From: Actinomycetes bacterium | Lineage (GTDB): Bacteria; Actinomycetota; Coriobacteriia; Coriobacteriales; Eggerthellaceae | Length of the DNA stretch: 64,000 nucleotides | Assembly: GCA_023429565.1 (NCBI GenBank) | Contig: JAEZDJ010000044.1 | Span: 1 to 64,000, forward strand | Reading direction: 5' to 3' | Part shown: piece by piece, positions 25,063-35,300 of the stretch | Layout: every line of letters starts with the position of its first letter | Position numbering within the stretch: the stretch's first letter is position 1 | Notes under the pieces: model-generated | What the model saw: the letters and a program-made list of their open reading frames with translations, nothing else | The model's database searches: none | What the model was told of the DNA's origin: nothing | Translations under genes and position numbers: made by a program

Positions 25063-25899
25063 ATGGAAAAGGAAGGCCACTCTATCAAGCTCGATGATCT
25101 TTTAAACCTTAGCGGCGATGATGTAGTGAAGGTGCGCTTCCATAAATATAACGGTGAGTACGATCCCGTTGACCTCTTTCTCGATGATTCGGAAATCGTC
25201 AACACTCAGTGGACCTTTTGGAGGACGAAGCGTCGTTTCTATAATGTAGGCGATACTGTCATTTCACTTTTGCGTCTTGGCAACGATCGCTGGCTATTGA
25301 CTACTGTAAAACGCGTGACAAAAGAACTGGATGTCTTGGGTGGGGTTAATTACGAGGGGGAAGAAATCCCTTATCTTTCCGGTTATTTTGGACGACTGAT
25401 CATTCGGTTTCATAAATCTTTCCAATCCTCTTGCCGAGTGTTTAAAGGCATTAAAGACGAGCTTGTCGTAGATAGCATGTTGTCGTCTGTCTATGATGGC
25501 GATGGATTTCCTGGCTACGATAAAGTGTGTCTTAGCTGGGCAAAGTTGAAAAATGTTATCGATAGAAACAAGGGCGACTGGATTGCTGCACTCTCAAATC
25601 AGAAAGCCGTCTACGTGATCACAGACACGTCCAATGGGAAGCTCTATGTTGGTTCTGCTACAGCAGAGAATGGCATGCTGCTCGATCGCTGGCGCACGTA
25701 TGTCAAAAATGGGCACGGTGATAACCGCGAATTGAAAAGAATAATTGAAACTAAGGGAGTTGGTCATGTCCGGCAATACTTTCAGTATTCAATTCTAGAA
25801 AACTACAATCAGCATGTCGACGATAGTGTGATTCTGGCACGGGAATCATGGTGGAAGCGTATTCTTGACAGTCGTGCTCATGGCTACAATGTCAATTGA
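25063..25899 (+). CDS. GIY-YIG nuclease-domain protein with unknown N-terminal region
   Basis: A 278-residue protein. The C-terminal 95 residues carry a GIY-YIG domain (AVYVITDTSNGKLYVGSATA, then LLDRWRTYVKNGHG, and E in LARESWWKRIL). The N-terminal 180 residues (for example TQWTFWRTKRRFYNVGDTVI) are a separate domain that probably recognises a target. GAAGG lies nine bases before the ATG. It is followed by a GTPase gene 116 bases later on the same strand, inside a defence-rich island, so a role in restricting foreign DNA is plausible but unproven. It is distinct in architecture from the DUF4357 type at 766-1617. Confidence 0.75.
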   Translation: MEKEGHSIKLDDLLNLSGDDVVKVRFHKYNGEYDPVDLFLDDSEIVNTQWTFWRTKRRFYNVGDTVISLLRLGNDRWLLTTVKRVTKELDVLGGVNYEGEEIPYLSGYFGRLIIRFHKSFQSSCRVFKGIKDELVVDSMLSSVYDGDGFPGYDKVCLSWAKLKNVIDRNKGDWIAALSNQKAVYVITDTSNGKLYVGSATAENGMLLDRWRTYVKNGHGDNRELKRIIETKGVGHVRQYFQYSILENYNQHVDDSVILARESWWKRILDSRAHGYNVN

Positions 25900-26015
25900 T
25901 GGCCCATGTTGGGCCAGCTTAAGATATCTTGTTGCAGAATGCCATACCTGAGGGGTCGCGAACAAAACATGGCCTGTTACGGATACCTAATCATCTGAAC
26001 AAAAGGGAGGTCGTC

Positions 26016-27191
26016 ATGGACAAAGGGAACGTCTTGGTTGTGGGAAATTCCGGAGTCGGCAAATCAACGCTTATCAACGCGATACTCGGTGACGAGTATG
26101 CGAAAACGAGCTTCGGCACCAAAGGTACAACTAGTGAAGTCTATGTGTACGAAGAGGATTCGAGTCCCTTCAATCTCATTGACACGGCGGGATTCGAGCC
26201 AGGCTTCATTAAAGAAAACAATGCCATCAGTAGCATAAAGAAGTGGTCAGTTCAAAACGCCAAAGACGGTAACGAGGAAAACAACATCAATGCTATCTGG
26301 TTCTGCGTTGACGGCATGGCTGCTAAGCTCTTCCCAAGAACTCTCAAAAACCTCGTCAAGGCAACATCTGTTTGGAAAACGGCTCCCATCATCGTAGTGA
26401 TTACCAAATCGTTCTCTGAGCCCGATCAGGAGAAGAACATCCAGATGGTCAAGGAGGCGGCGAAGGACAGCGAGCATCTTTCGGAATATATGCGTGACGT
26501 CATTCCCGTTGTCGCGCAGACGTTGACGGTCAATGATACGGCTTATGTCCCCTCTGTGGGAATCACGGAGCTGATCGATGCGACCGAAGATGTTTTGCCT
26601 GAGGGCCGACGAGCTGCAAAGAGCGACGTCTTCGACTTCAAATGCAAAAGAAAGAAGGCGCTTGCCCAGGGCATCGTTAGTGGCGCCACTGTTTCTGCTG
26701 CTGTCGTGGGGGCTGCTCCCATCCCTCTGGCGGATGCTGTGATACTCGTGCCTATCGAGATGGCTCTGACGAGCTCCCTTGCAAAGCTCTATGGCATTGG
26801 CAATGACGATCAAACAAAGAGACTTCTGGGCACAATTGTGGAAGCAGGCACGGTGGGTGTTGCCGCAAAAGCCGCCATCAGCATGCTCAAGACTATTCCC
26901 GGCGTCAACATTGCCACTGCGCCTCTCAACGCTGCAATTGCGGGCGGTATCGTTGCCGCCATTGGAGAAGGCTCGATCTATATCTTTGAGAAAGTTTATC
27001 GCGGCGAGAAAACTGTTGTTGACATTGACTGGGCCAAAGACTTTATGGATAAAGTCTTTTCCGAGCAGTTTGTCTCAAAAGTTGCTGAGGTCATCAAGGA
27101 CTTTTCAAAGAATTCGAATGGCGCGAATGCGATAAAGCAGGTTGCCGATTTGCTGGGGAACACATTTGGTCTTGCCGCGCAGAAGAGCTAA
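26016..27191 (+). CDS. P-loop GTPase with C-terminal hydrophobic helical domain
   Basis: A 391-residue GTPase. G1 is GNSGVGKST (residues 9-17), G2 region KGTTSE, G3 DTAGFEPGF (about 64-72), and G4 is probably ITKS. The C-terminal half begins with CKRKKALAQGIVSGATVSAA and VVGAAPIPLADAVILVPIEM, a hydrophobic segment of the DUF697 kind that would associate with or insert in membrane. GGGAGG lies five bases before the ATG. GTPases of this form are found in stress and defence loci. It follows the GIY-YIG gene and is cut off from the type I R-M genes by an IS110 insertion. Confidence 0.75.
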   Translation: MDKGNVLVVGNSGVGKSTLINAILGDEYAKTSFGTKGTTSEVYVYEEDSSPFNLIDTAGFEPGFIKENNAISSIKKWSVQNAKDGNEENNINAIWFCVDGMAAKLFPRTLKNLVKATSVWKTAPIIVVITKSFSEPDQEKNIQMVKEAAKDSEHLSEYMRDVIPVVAQTLTVNDTAYVPSVGITELIDATEDVLPEGRRAAKSDVFDFKCKRKKALAQGIVSGATVSAAVVGAAPIPLADAVILVPIEMALTSSLAKLYGIGNDDQTKRLLGTIVEAGTVGVAAKAAISMLKTIPGVNIATAPLNAAIAGGIVAAIGEGSIYIFEKVYRGEKTVVDIDWAKDFMDKVFSEQFVSKVAEVIKDFSKNSNGANAIKQVADLLGNTFGLAAQKS

Positions 27192-27556
27192 GGGCTCTTG
27201 GGTTTTCAGCGATGGCGTGCCTATTGTTTTGAAGTGGCAAATTGACGGCAAATGTTCATCGGCTGTGTGGATAAGCCTGGAGGGTCTCGTATCATGGATT
27301 CAGTCGCTTTTGCAAGAGCGACGGTGTCTTTTCCTTATAGCAAGAATATGAGATAAAGACATGCGAAGAGACGGAGGGTGCTTGTCATGGGGTCTGGGAT
27401 TCGGTCCTTGGGGTCAGGCTAGCACCTCTGACTTTGCAGGTAGACATGAATTAGACAGGATGGCGCCCGGCGTTTGATATCTAACGAGATTGTGTCTGCA
27501 TCTTCGGGGGTCAACCTTCGTCTCCAGAACACTTCAGGAGACAAGGAGGCCATTTT
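27192..27556. other. Non-coding stretch including the left flank of IS110
   Basis: 365 bases without a gene. The half next to the transposase (about 27400-27556) is where IS110-family elements encode their bridge RNA, which pairs with target and donor sites. The left boundary of the element cannot be set from one copy. Confidence 0.45.
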
Positions 27557-28768
27557 ATGCACTACGTCGGAATCGACATAGCCAAACGCTCTCACGTTGC
27601 CGCAGTGCAGGATCAAGAGGGTGAGGTTATCGCTCCACCATTCAAGTTCGCAAACTCTCAAAGTGGGTTTGATGAGTTTTTGCGGGTCTTGAAGAAGGCT
27701 GGCGCAAGTCCTGATTCCTGCAGAATCGGCATGGAGGCGACGGGACATTATTGGATCTGCCTTTTCGACTTCCTGACATCCAAAGGCTTCAGTTGCTCCG
27801 TGATCAATCCGATCCAGACCGACGCCTTCAGGAAGGTCGACAGCGTTCGCGTTACCAAGACAGATGCGATCGACGCGGTGCTGATAGCCAGTCTTCTTCG
27901 CTTCAAGAACTTCGTCGAGTCGAGCATGAAAGACGAATCCCATGAAGAGCTGAAGAACCTTGCGCGTTACAGAAGCCATCTCATCTCCGAGTCGAGCGCT
28001 GTCAAGAACAAAGCGACGGCGATCATCGACCGCATCTTCCCAGAGTTTGCCGGATTGTTCTGCGACAGGTACTCTGGTGCTGCAAACGCGCTGCTCAAAA
28101 CGTATGCGACACCGGCGGTCATTGCCTCGACCGACATAAGGACCCTCATGAAAACGATAAAGGAGGCCTCCCGGGGGCACCTCGGACGCGAGAAGGCCGT
28201 TGAGGTCAAGGCCTGTGCGAAAAGATCGATATGCGTTTCCTTTGCGGCTGACGGACTTGCCTTTGAGCTGAAACTGATTCTCGAAAGCCTCGATTTCATA
28301 AGAAGCCAGATCAAGGAGATAGACGCCCGCCTAAAAGAGCTCCTGGACGCCACTCCGGGCAGATGCCTGCTCACGATCCCGGGAATCGACGTGCCCCTGG
28401 CATCCCTGATAGCTGGCGAGATAGGGGATGCCAACCGTTTCGAGAATCCGAAGAAGCTTATCGCCTATGCCGGCATGGACGCCACCAAGAAGCAGTCCGG
28501 AGAGTCTGACGATCGCGGGCACATGTCGAAACGCGGGTCGTCACAGCTTCGCTACGCGTTGATGCTCGCAGCCAAGACGTGCGCACAGGCAGACCCCTAT
28601 TTCGGGGATTACCGCGACAGGAAGATTGCCGAAGGCCACCACTACTATGTGGCGCTATCCGGCGTTGCAAGAAAGCTCGCCGGGGTCGTGCTGTCCGTCA
28701 TGAAAGAGCAGAGACCTTATGAGCCAACGCCTCCCAAACATCATCTGGGAGGCCATCTGAACTCCTGA
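27557..28768 (+). mobile_element. IS110-family transposase and element
   Basis: A 403-residue DEDD recombinase of the IS110 family. The N-terminal RuvC-like domain starts at MHYVGIDIAKRSHVAAV and includes GMEATGHYW and the KTDAIDAVLIA segment. The C-terminal transposase_20 domain has LLTIPGIDVPLASLIAGEIG, KKLIAYAGMDATKKQSGE and the catalytic-serine region GSSQLRYALMLAA. GGAGACAAGGAGG lies upstream of the ATG. Length is typical, with no frame break, so it looks active. It separates the GTPase from the R-M genes; the coordinates given are those of the gene, and true ends lie outside. Confidence 0.92.
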
Positions 28769-28968
28769 GTCGCAGCCAACATCTTAAAAACTCAAAACCA
28801 ACCGTCACTTCGCAACAAGAGCAGCGGCTTGGCCTTCTATGTTCAAATGAGCCTCCACTTCAATGAAGCATCTGCTTTTTAAGACTTGCTATCGCTCATG
28901 AAAAATTCAAAACGATCTCTTGACTTCAGATAACAGGTCTGACCCCGAGGATCTACGTGTAGCGTTGA

Positions 28969-29253
28969 CAATTCAGCAAAGCAACTCAAGCGATTCATGT
29001 CTTGGATGCTTTCCAAAAGAACGCAATCAGAGATGAAGCCTTCGGCGTGCACGTTTAGAAGGAACACGTCTCGGTTCTGGGAGATATGGCCGAATGTCCC
29101 CTGTCTCCTGCCGACATCCTGCGGGAGATGCTCACTGATGCAACGATTGCAAACCTGTATCAGATGGCCGGTGATGCTAGCCGCAAGGATCAGGCAATTG
29201 CCCAATGGAGTGAACTGCATTCCAGCGGTTCGTATCGAATTGATTATGATTAA
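28969..29253 (+). pseudogene. Unidentified gene remnant with in-frame stop
   Basis: The 652 bases between the transposase and the next gene include one frame that looks protein-like: FSKATQAIHVLDAFQKNAIR... up to a TAG at about 29056, then in the same frame ECPLSPADILREMLTDATIA...QWSELHSSG to a TAA at 29251-29253. There is no start at the left. A 55-codon piece from the ATG at 29086 is open but lacks a good ribosome site. I do not recognise the family. It is probably what remains of a gene disrupted near the IS110 insertion. Confidence 0.4.
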
Positions 29254-29420
29254 GGCTAGAATACACGTTTTGCCTATAACCCGAGAAGAGTCACAATATC
29301 CCACGTATAACCAACGCTTTCTAATTCTTCGATACAGCCTCTATAAGCTATTGATTAATAAGCAAATTGAATCATCTGCTACAATTTGTATTGCATTATC
29401 AATGCAATGAGGGAGGCAGC

Positions 29421-29630
29421 GTGTTTCACGAAAACTTTGCCGACATGGCGATTGGCGGTTTACCGGAAACCGAGCAGAGACGTTATCTGGCCGACGGTGG
29501 TCAAATGGCCATAACGTTGCGCATCCCTAAGAACTTGAAGGATGCGGCTCAGGAACAAGCTGCGCTAAAGGGCATGAGCTTCAGTGCGTATGTACGTATG
29601 TGCTTAATCAATGATCTAACCAGTGAATAG
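29421..29630 (+). CDS. Small ribbon-helix-helix protein upstream of hsdM
   Basis: A 69-residue protein whose C-terminal half is a ribbon-helix-helix (MAITLRIPKNLKDAAQEQAA, then MSFSAYVRMCLI). The start is GTG at 29421, with GGGAGG four bases upstream; longer frames begin with an implausible leader. It ends 11 bases before hsdM, so it is probably co-transcribed with the type I system. RHH proteins of this size act as repressors or antitoxins; here it could regulate the R-M operon so that methylation precedes restriction. Confidence 0.7.
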   Translation: MFHENFADMAIGGLPETEQRRYLADGGQMAITLRIPKNLKDAAQEQAALKGMSFSAYVRMCLINDLTSE

Positions 29631-29641
29631 GACGCATCGAG

Positions 29642-31240
29642 ATGGCGAAGAAAACGAAAGAGAAAGAGCTGGCTCTTGAAGATGCCCTCTGGAATTGTCG
29701 AGTTGCCTTGCGTGGCGTCGGCAGCATGGAGAAAAACCGAGATGCCGTTATAAGTCTGGTGTTTCTCAAGTTTGCTGGCGACAAGTTTGAAGCACGGCGG
29801 AGAGAGCTATTGGGAGAATACGGCGACATTCCCGCGTTTCTAGAAAAGCCGTCCTTCTACAATGCTGTCAACGTGTTCTATCTTGCCGAAGAATCACGCT
29901 GGTCGTATTTGGTCAAGAACGCAAGCGCCAACGACATTGCTGTGAAGATCGACTTTGCAATGGCAAAAGCCGAAGAGTTCAATCCCTCGCTTAAAGGAGC
30001 GCTCCCTCTTGGTTTGTTTGCGACGCTGGGCGCTGAAATACGTTCAGTCAAAGCCCTTATCGATGCAATCAACCAGATCAGTGAGTCGCGCTTTCATGAG
30101 GAAGACCTCATCGGCCGGGTCTACGAGTATTTCCTTCAGATCTTTGCTGTCGGCAGTTCAAAGGAAGATGGCGAGTTTTATACACCGGCCTGCATCGTCC
30201 AGCTTATCGCAGAGCTCATCGAGCCGTTCGAGGGAGTCGTCTACGATCCGTGTTGCGGGTCAGGCGGAATGTTCGTCCAGTCTCATAAGTTCGTTGAAAA
30301 GCATCACGGAAATAGCAAAGCCATTTCGGTTGTTGGGCAGGAAAGCAATCCGGACACCTGGCGATTGTGCAAGATGAATCTTGCCATACGCGGCATATCG
30401 AACAATCTTGGTGAGTCGGCGGCATCGACTTTCACCAACGACCAGCACAAGGACCGAAAGGTCGACTATGTCATGGCCAACCCGCCGTTCAACCTCAAGG
30501 GCTGGCGCGACGCTGATGAGCTCACCAAGGATGCTCGCTGGTCGGGGTATGCAGTGCCGCCGGTCGCCAACGCGAATTACGCTTGGATCCTGCATATACT
30601 GTCGAAGCTCGACGTCAACCACGGAGTGGCAGGGTTCTTGCTGGCCAACGGAGCGTTGAATGCTGATGGTGCAGAAGAGAGCGTGATTCGCCAGAAGCTT
30701 CTTGAGAACGACAAGGTGGAGGCGATTATCGTCTTGCCTCGTGACATGTTCTACACCACCGATATTTCGGTGACTCTCTGGATTCTCAACATGAGCAAGC
30801 ATGCAGGCGAACGGAATGGCCGCATGTTACGTGATCGTACCGAAGAGGTGCTGTTCGTAGATTTGCGTACATGGGACCAGAATGTCGAGACCTATACATA
30901 CGATAAGGGCAAGCGTAAGAAGAAGACGGTGCTGACTGCTGAGCAAATTGCGCAGGTGAAAGCCATCTATGATTCCTGGCAAGAGGATGGCGGAGGTTAC
31001 AAGGACATAGCTGAGCTATGTAAGTCAGTCTCGCTTAAAGGTGAAGGCGGACTGCAGGAGAATGGCTTTGCACTAACACCGAGCAAGTACATCGAGTTCG
31101 TCGACCGTGATCTCGATATCGATTTCGAGAAGGAAATGAATCGCATCCAGAAAGCGATGCGCGAGGTACTTGCATCTGAAAAAGAATCTCAGGCTATGCT
31201 TGAGGGTGCTTTCAAGGGACTTGGCTATGGCATTGACTAG
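29642..31240 (+). CDS. hsdM: Type I R-M DNA methyltransferase
   Basis: A 532-residue N6-adenine methylase. The N-terminal HsdM helical domain (LEDALWNCRVALRGVGSMEK...FLKFAGDKFE) precedes the catalytic domain. SAM motif I appears as DPCCGSGGMFVQS (near 203) and the catalytic NPPF as VMANPPFNLKGW (near 281). Length is typical of the family. With HsdS it methylates a bipartite target; with HsdR the complex cuts unmodified DNA. Its final codons overlap the hsdS start, showing translational coupling. Confidence 0.95.
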   Translation: MAKKTKEKELALEDALWNCRVALRGVGSMEKNRDAVISLVFLKFAGDKFEARRRELLGEYGDIPAFLEKPSFYNAVNVFYLAEESRWSYLVKNASANDIAVKIDFAMAKAEEFNPSLKGALPLGLFATLGAEIRSVKALIDAINQISESRFHEEDLIGRVYEYFLQIFAVGSSKEDGEFYTPACIVQLIAELIEPFEGVVYDPCCGSGGMFVQSHKFVEKHHGNSKAISVVGQESNPDTWRLCKMNLAIRGISNNLGESAASTFTNDQHKDRKVDYVMANPPFNLKGWRDADELTKDARWSGYAVPPVANANYAWILHILSKLDVNHGVAGFLLANGALNADGAEESVIRQKLLENDKVEAIIVLPRDMFYTTDISVTLWILNMSKHAGERNGRMLRDRTEEVLFVDLRTWDQNVETYTYDKGKRKKKTVLTAEQIAQVKAIYDSWQEDGGGYKDIAELCKSVSLKGEGGLQENGFALTPSKYIEFVDRDLDIDFEKEMNRIQKAMREVLASEKESQAMLEGAFKGLGYGID

Positions 31241-32330
31241 ATATCGACTTGGTGAATTGATAAGCCAGCGTCGCGAAAAATATGACGGAGATGATTCGGC
31301 TGCTTACGGCGTATCGTCAGACGGTTTTATCTCCCCCAAGCAAAAAGTTCTAGACAAGAGTCTTTATAACGTATTTTATAAGGATGATTTCGTTTTTAAT
31401 CCTGCGCGCATGGAGCTTAATTCTATTGCATATAATCGATATTTCGATAAAGCAATATGCTCGTCGCTTTATGAGGTATTTTATATTAATCGACGCGATC
31501 TCTTGCTTCCCGCATATTTGGAACTGTTTGTGAAACGTTTTCAGTTTGCACGCTTGTGCAAGTATATAGGATGGGGTTCCGCACGCGAGTATTGTCGAAT
31601 TGCAAGTATTGCGGAAATTGAATTAGATTTACCGTCAATTGATATTCAACGGAAGTACGTGGCCCTCTATGTGGCTTTGCTCGCAAACCAACGGTGCTAT
31701 GAACGAGGCTTGTCCGATTTAAAGCTGACGTGTGATGGATTCGTAGAGAGGCTTATGTGCGAACAATCTCCTGCGAGAATCGCTCCTTTCATCCATGAAT
31801 CAGATTCTCGAAATGGTGAGTTTTATGGCATCGATTGCGTCAGAGGCATCTCCATCGAGAAGAAATTCATTCCAACTAAAGCCAATATGAGCGGGGTTGC
31901 TCTGTCTGGATATAAGACGGTGGCTCCTCGCCAGATGGCATTCGTGTCAGTTACATCTAGAAATAGCGACAGAATCACTATTGCGATGAATGAGTCGGAA
32001 AAGACGTATTTGGTTTCGGCAACGTATATCGTGTTCGAAAGTGATGAAGGCGTTCTTCTTCCCGAATACCTCATGCTTTTCTTCTCGCGTAGCGAATTCG
32101 ACCGCTATGCGCGATTCAACTCCTGGGGCAGTGCCCGCGAAACATTCAATTGGACTGATATGCAAGATGTTGAAATCCCTATTCCGGGCATCGAAACGCA
32201 GAAGGCAATTGCCGGTATTTATAAAGCGTATCGTATGCGCCGCAAGATTAACGAGCAGATTAAGAAACAGCTCAAGGACATTTGTCCTATCCTCATAAAA
32301 GGCTCCATCGAAGAGGCATCGAGACACTAG
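31227..32330 (+). CDS. hsdS: Type I R-M specificity subunit
   Basis: A 367-residue HsdS with two recognition domains. The first (about 1-150) is YRLGELISQRREKYDGDD... ending in the conserved spacer LPSIDIQRKYVALYVALLAN. The second (about 190-340) ends in GIETQKAIAGIYKAYRMRRK. Both halves contain the WGSAREYCRI / WGSARETFNW motif, showing the usual internal repeat. The 31300-31700 part is AT-rich compared with flanking hsdM, as expected for frequently exchanged recognition domains. The ATG at 31227 overlaps the end of hsdM by 14 bases. It does not resemble the fragment at 1-660. Confidence 0.92.
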   Translation: MALTRYRLGELISQRREKYDGDDSAAYGVSSDGFISPKQKVLDKSLYNVFYKDDFVFNPARMELNSIAYNRYFDKAICSSLYEVFYINRRDLLLPAYLELFVKRFQFARLCKYIGWGSAREYCRIASIAEIELDLPSIDIQRKYVALYVALLANQRCYERGLSDLKLTCDGFVERLMCEQSPARIAPFIHESDSRNGEFYGIDCVRGISIEKKFIPTKANMSGVALSGYKTVAPRQMAFVSVTSRNSDRITIAMNESEKTYLVSATYIVFESDEGVLLPEYLMLFFSRSEFDRYARFNSWGSARETFNWTDMQDVEIPIPGIETQKAIAGIYKAYRMRRKINEQIKKQLKDICPILIKGSIEEASRH

Positions 32331-32342
32331 GACGGAGTGCTC

Positions 32343-35300
32343 ATGGATTACTCATTCGAAAAAGGAAAGTTCACCGAGGATGACCTCGAACACGCCATCA
32401 TCGAGTTGTTCGAAGAGCAGGACTATACCTACGTTAACGGTGAAGCCATGCATCGACGCTTCGAGGATGTGCTCATCGAGGAAGACCTCAAGGGTTATAT
32501 TCGACAACGCTATGCAGACTACCAGCTTTCCGAGAACGAAATTCAAGTACTCGTAAACGAGCTGACTTTCGTTCCCTCGAATCCCCTCTACACCGGGAAC
32601 CGACAGACCTACTGGCTGATCAACGAGGGGTACGATCTCATGCGCGAGGATTCCTCAAAGCCAGTCGTGCACATCGAGTTCGTTGACTTTGATGACCCGA
32701 GGGCGAACGATATCAAGGTCGTCAACCAGTACAGCGTGCAGGACAAGGCTCTGAGACGGCCCGACCTCCTTATCTTCGTGAACGGTATCCCGCTTGTCAT
32801 CTTCGAGTTCAAGACCGCGATCGAGGAAGACAAGACCATACATGATGCATGGAAGCAGATTACCATCCGTTACAACCGGGACATCCCAAAACTCATGAAG
32901 TACTGCTGCATCGCCGTCATCAGCGACGGCGCGAACAACAGGCTCGGCACCTCCTTCACCCCCTACGAGTACTTTTACGCCTGGAACAAGGCAAACGACC
33001 ATGACAAGGTATCGAACGGTATCAGCTCGCTGTTCGCCATGGTCGAGGGAGCTTTCACGAAAGAACGCCTTATCCGGATTCTCGACGACTTCGTATTCTA
33101 CCCAGACGACGACAAGCATGACACAGAAATCGTGTGCCGCTACCCCCAGTTCTTTGGGGCGACCAAGATGCTCGACAGCATCTGCGCGCATCTGAGGCCA
33201 CATGGTGACGGCAAGGGTGGCACCTATTTCGGGGCCACCGGCTGCGGCAAGACATACACCATGCTATTCCTCGCAAGGCTCATGAACCTCCGTCGGCGCG
33301 AGGAACTCGGCAACCCGACCGTCATCGTCATCGTGGACCGAGAGGACCTCGACAGCCAGACGTCAGAGCTGTTCGTGACTGCAAAGCGCTATCTCCACGA
33401 GGAGGACGTCCGAAGCATCGAAACGAGGGCGGAGCTCAAGGCCACGCTTTCCGGCAAGGAGAGCGGCGGCGTGTACATCACGACAATACAGAAATTCAGC
33501 GAGACGACGGGATTGCTCTCGGAGCGCAACAACATAGTCTGCATATCAGACGAGGCCCACCGCACCCAGATCGGTGTCGGCTCGAAGCTGAAAACGACCG
33601 ACAAAGGCGTGTTCACGCGCTTCGGGTTTGCGAAGTACCTGCGCGACAGCTTCCCGAATGCCACGTACGTGGGATTCACCGGAACGCCTATCGACGAGAC
33701 GATCGCGGTGTTCGGACCCATAGTGGACCGCTATACCATGAAGGAATCAAGCGACGACGGTATCACGGTGCGTATCGCCTATGAGCCAAGATTGGCGCGA
33801 GTCCAGCTTTCCGACGAACAGGCTCGCGAGATACAGAAGTACTACGACAAGTGTGCATCAGATGGCTCGACTCCGGAGCAGATAGAGGAAAGCCAGAAGG
33901 CCATGAGCTCGATGTCTGTAATCCTGCGCCACCCCGGCAGGCTGAAGAAGCTCGCAGCAGATCTGGTCGGTCATTACGAGAGGCTCTGCGACGAGAAGCC
34001 CGGTGTCGTGCAAAAGGCGATGGTGGTTTGCTCTGACAGGATGCACGCCTACGACCTATTGAAGACCATCCTCGAAATCAGGCCGGGCTGGGGAGTCCCG
34101 AAGAAGTCCGAGGATGACTCCCTGCTTACAAAAGAGGAATTAGAAGAGCTTGTGGCGTTGCCAAAGGCGAACATCGTCGCCACGAGAGGCAAGGACGACA
34201 TCGCCGAGCTGTACGACAGGTGTGGCTCGAAAGACCACAGAAAGCTACTCGATCGGCAGTTCAAGAACAACGATTCGAATTTCAAAATCGCGGTGGTCGT
34301 GGACATGTGGATAACGGGCTTCGACGTTCCTTCGCTCGCAGTTATGTATATAGACAAGCCGCTACAGAAGCACACCTTGGTCCAGACCATATCGCGCGTC
34401 AACCGTGTGTTCGAGGGCAAGGACAAGGGGCTGGTGGTCGACTACATCGGCATCAAAGACGACATGATGCAGGCGCTCAAGAAATACGGAGACGATGACG
34501 GCGGCTCGGTAGACGAACTCGCCATCACGCTTGGAATCTTCCGAAACCATCTCGCCATGCTTGACGAGCTCATGGTGGGATTCGACGCGTCACGTTTCCA
34601 TTCAGGTTCTCCCCTCGAACGCCTCTCTTGTCTTAACGATGCGGCGGAATATGCCCAGGCTGGCAAAGAATTCCAAAACCGGTTCATGGGACTCGCTAGG
34701 GTTCTCAAGCAGGCCTATGCAATCTGCTTCCCCTCGGGCGAGTTGACTGATCGCGAGACTGCGACTGCGCAGTTCTATTTGGCGATACGTTCCATCATCT
34801 ACAAGCAGACCATCGGCGATGCCCCTGACGCGGAGACCATGAACCGCGTTGTCGAAGACATGGTGAGCAAAGCCATATCATGCACCGGAGTCGAGAGCGT
34901 AGTGGACGCGCAGCAGACGGAGGATCTTTTCAGTGACGAGTTCGCTGAGGAGCTAAACGCCATCAAGATGCCGATCACCAGATTCAATGCCCTTCTGAAG
35001 CTGGTGCGCCGCGCCATCAAATCGTATGGCCGAACAAACCGGGTGAAGGCGATGGAGTTCGACGAGCGCTTGAAGAAGGTGGTCGACGCCTACAACACCC
35101 GCGACAATCTGCAGTTCACGAGCGAAGTGGTGTCGGATTTTGTCGATGACTTATCGGATCAGCTGATAGCCATCCTCAAGGACCTCAAGGACGATGAGGG
35201 ATCGTTCGCAAAGCTCGGAATTACCTTCGAGGAGAAGGCGTTCTACGACATACTTGTGAAGGTGCGTGATGAACATGGATTTCCGTATGAAGAGGAGAAA

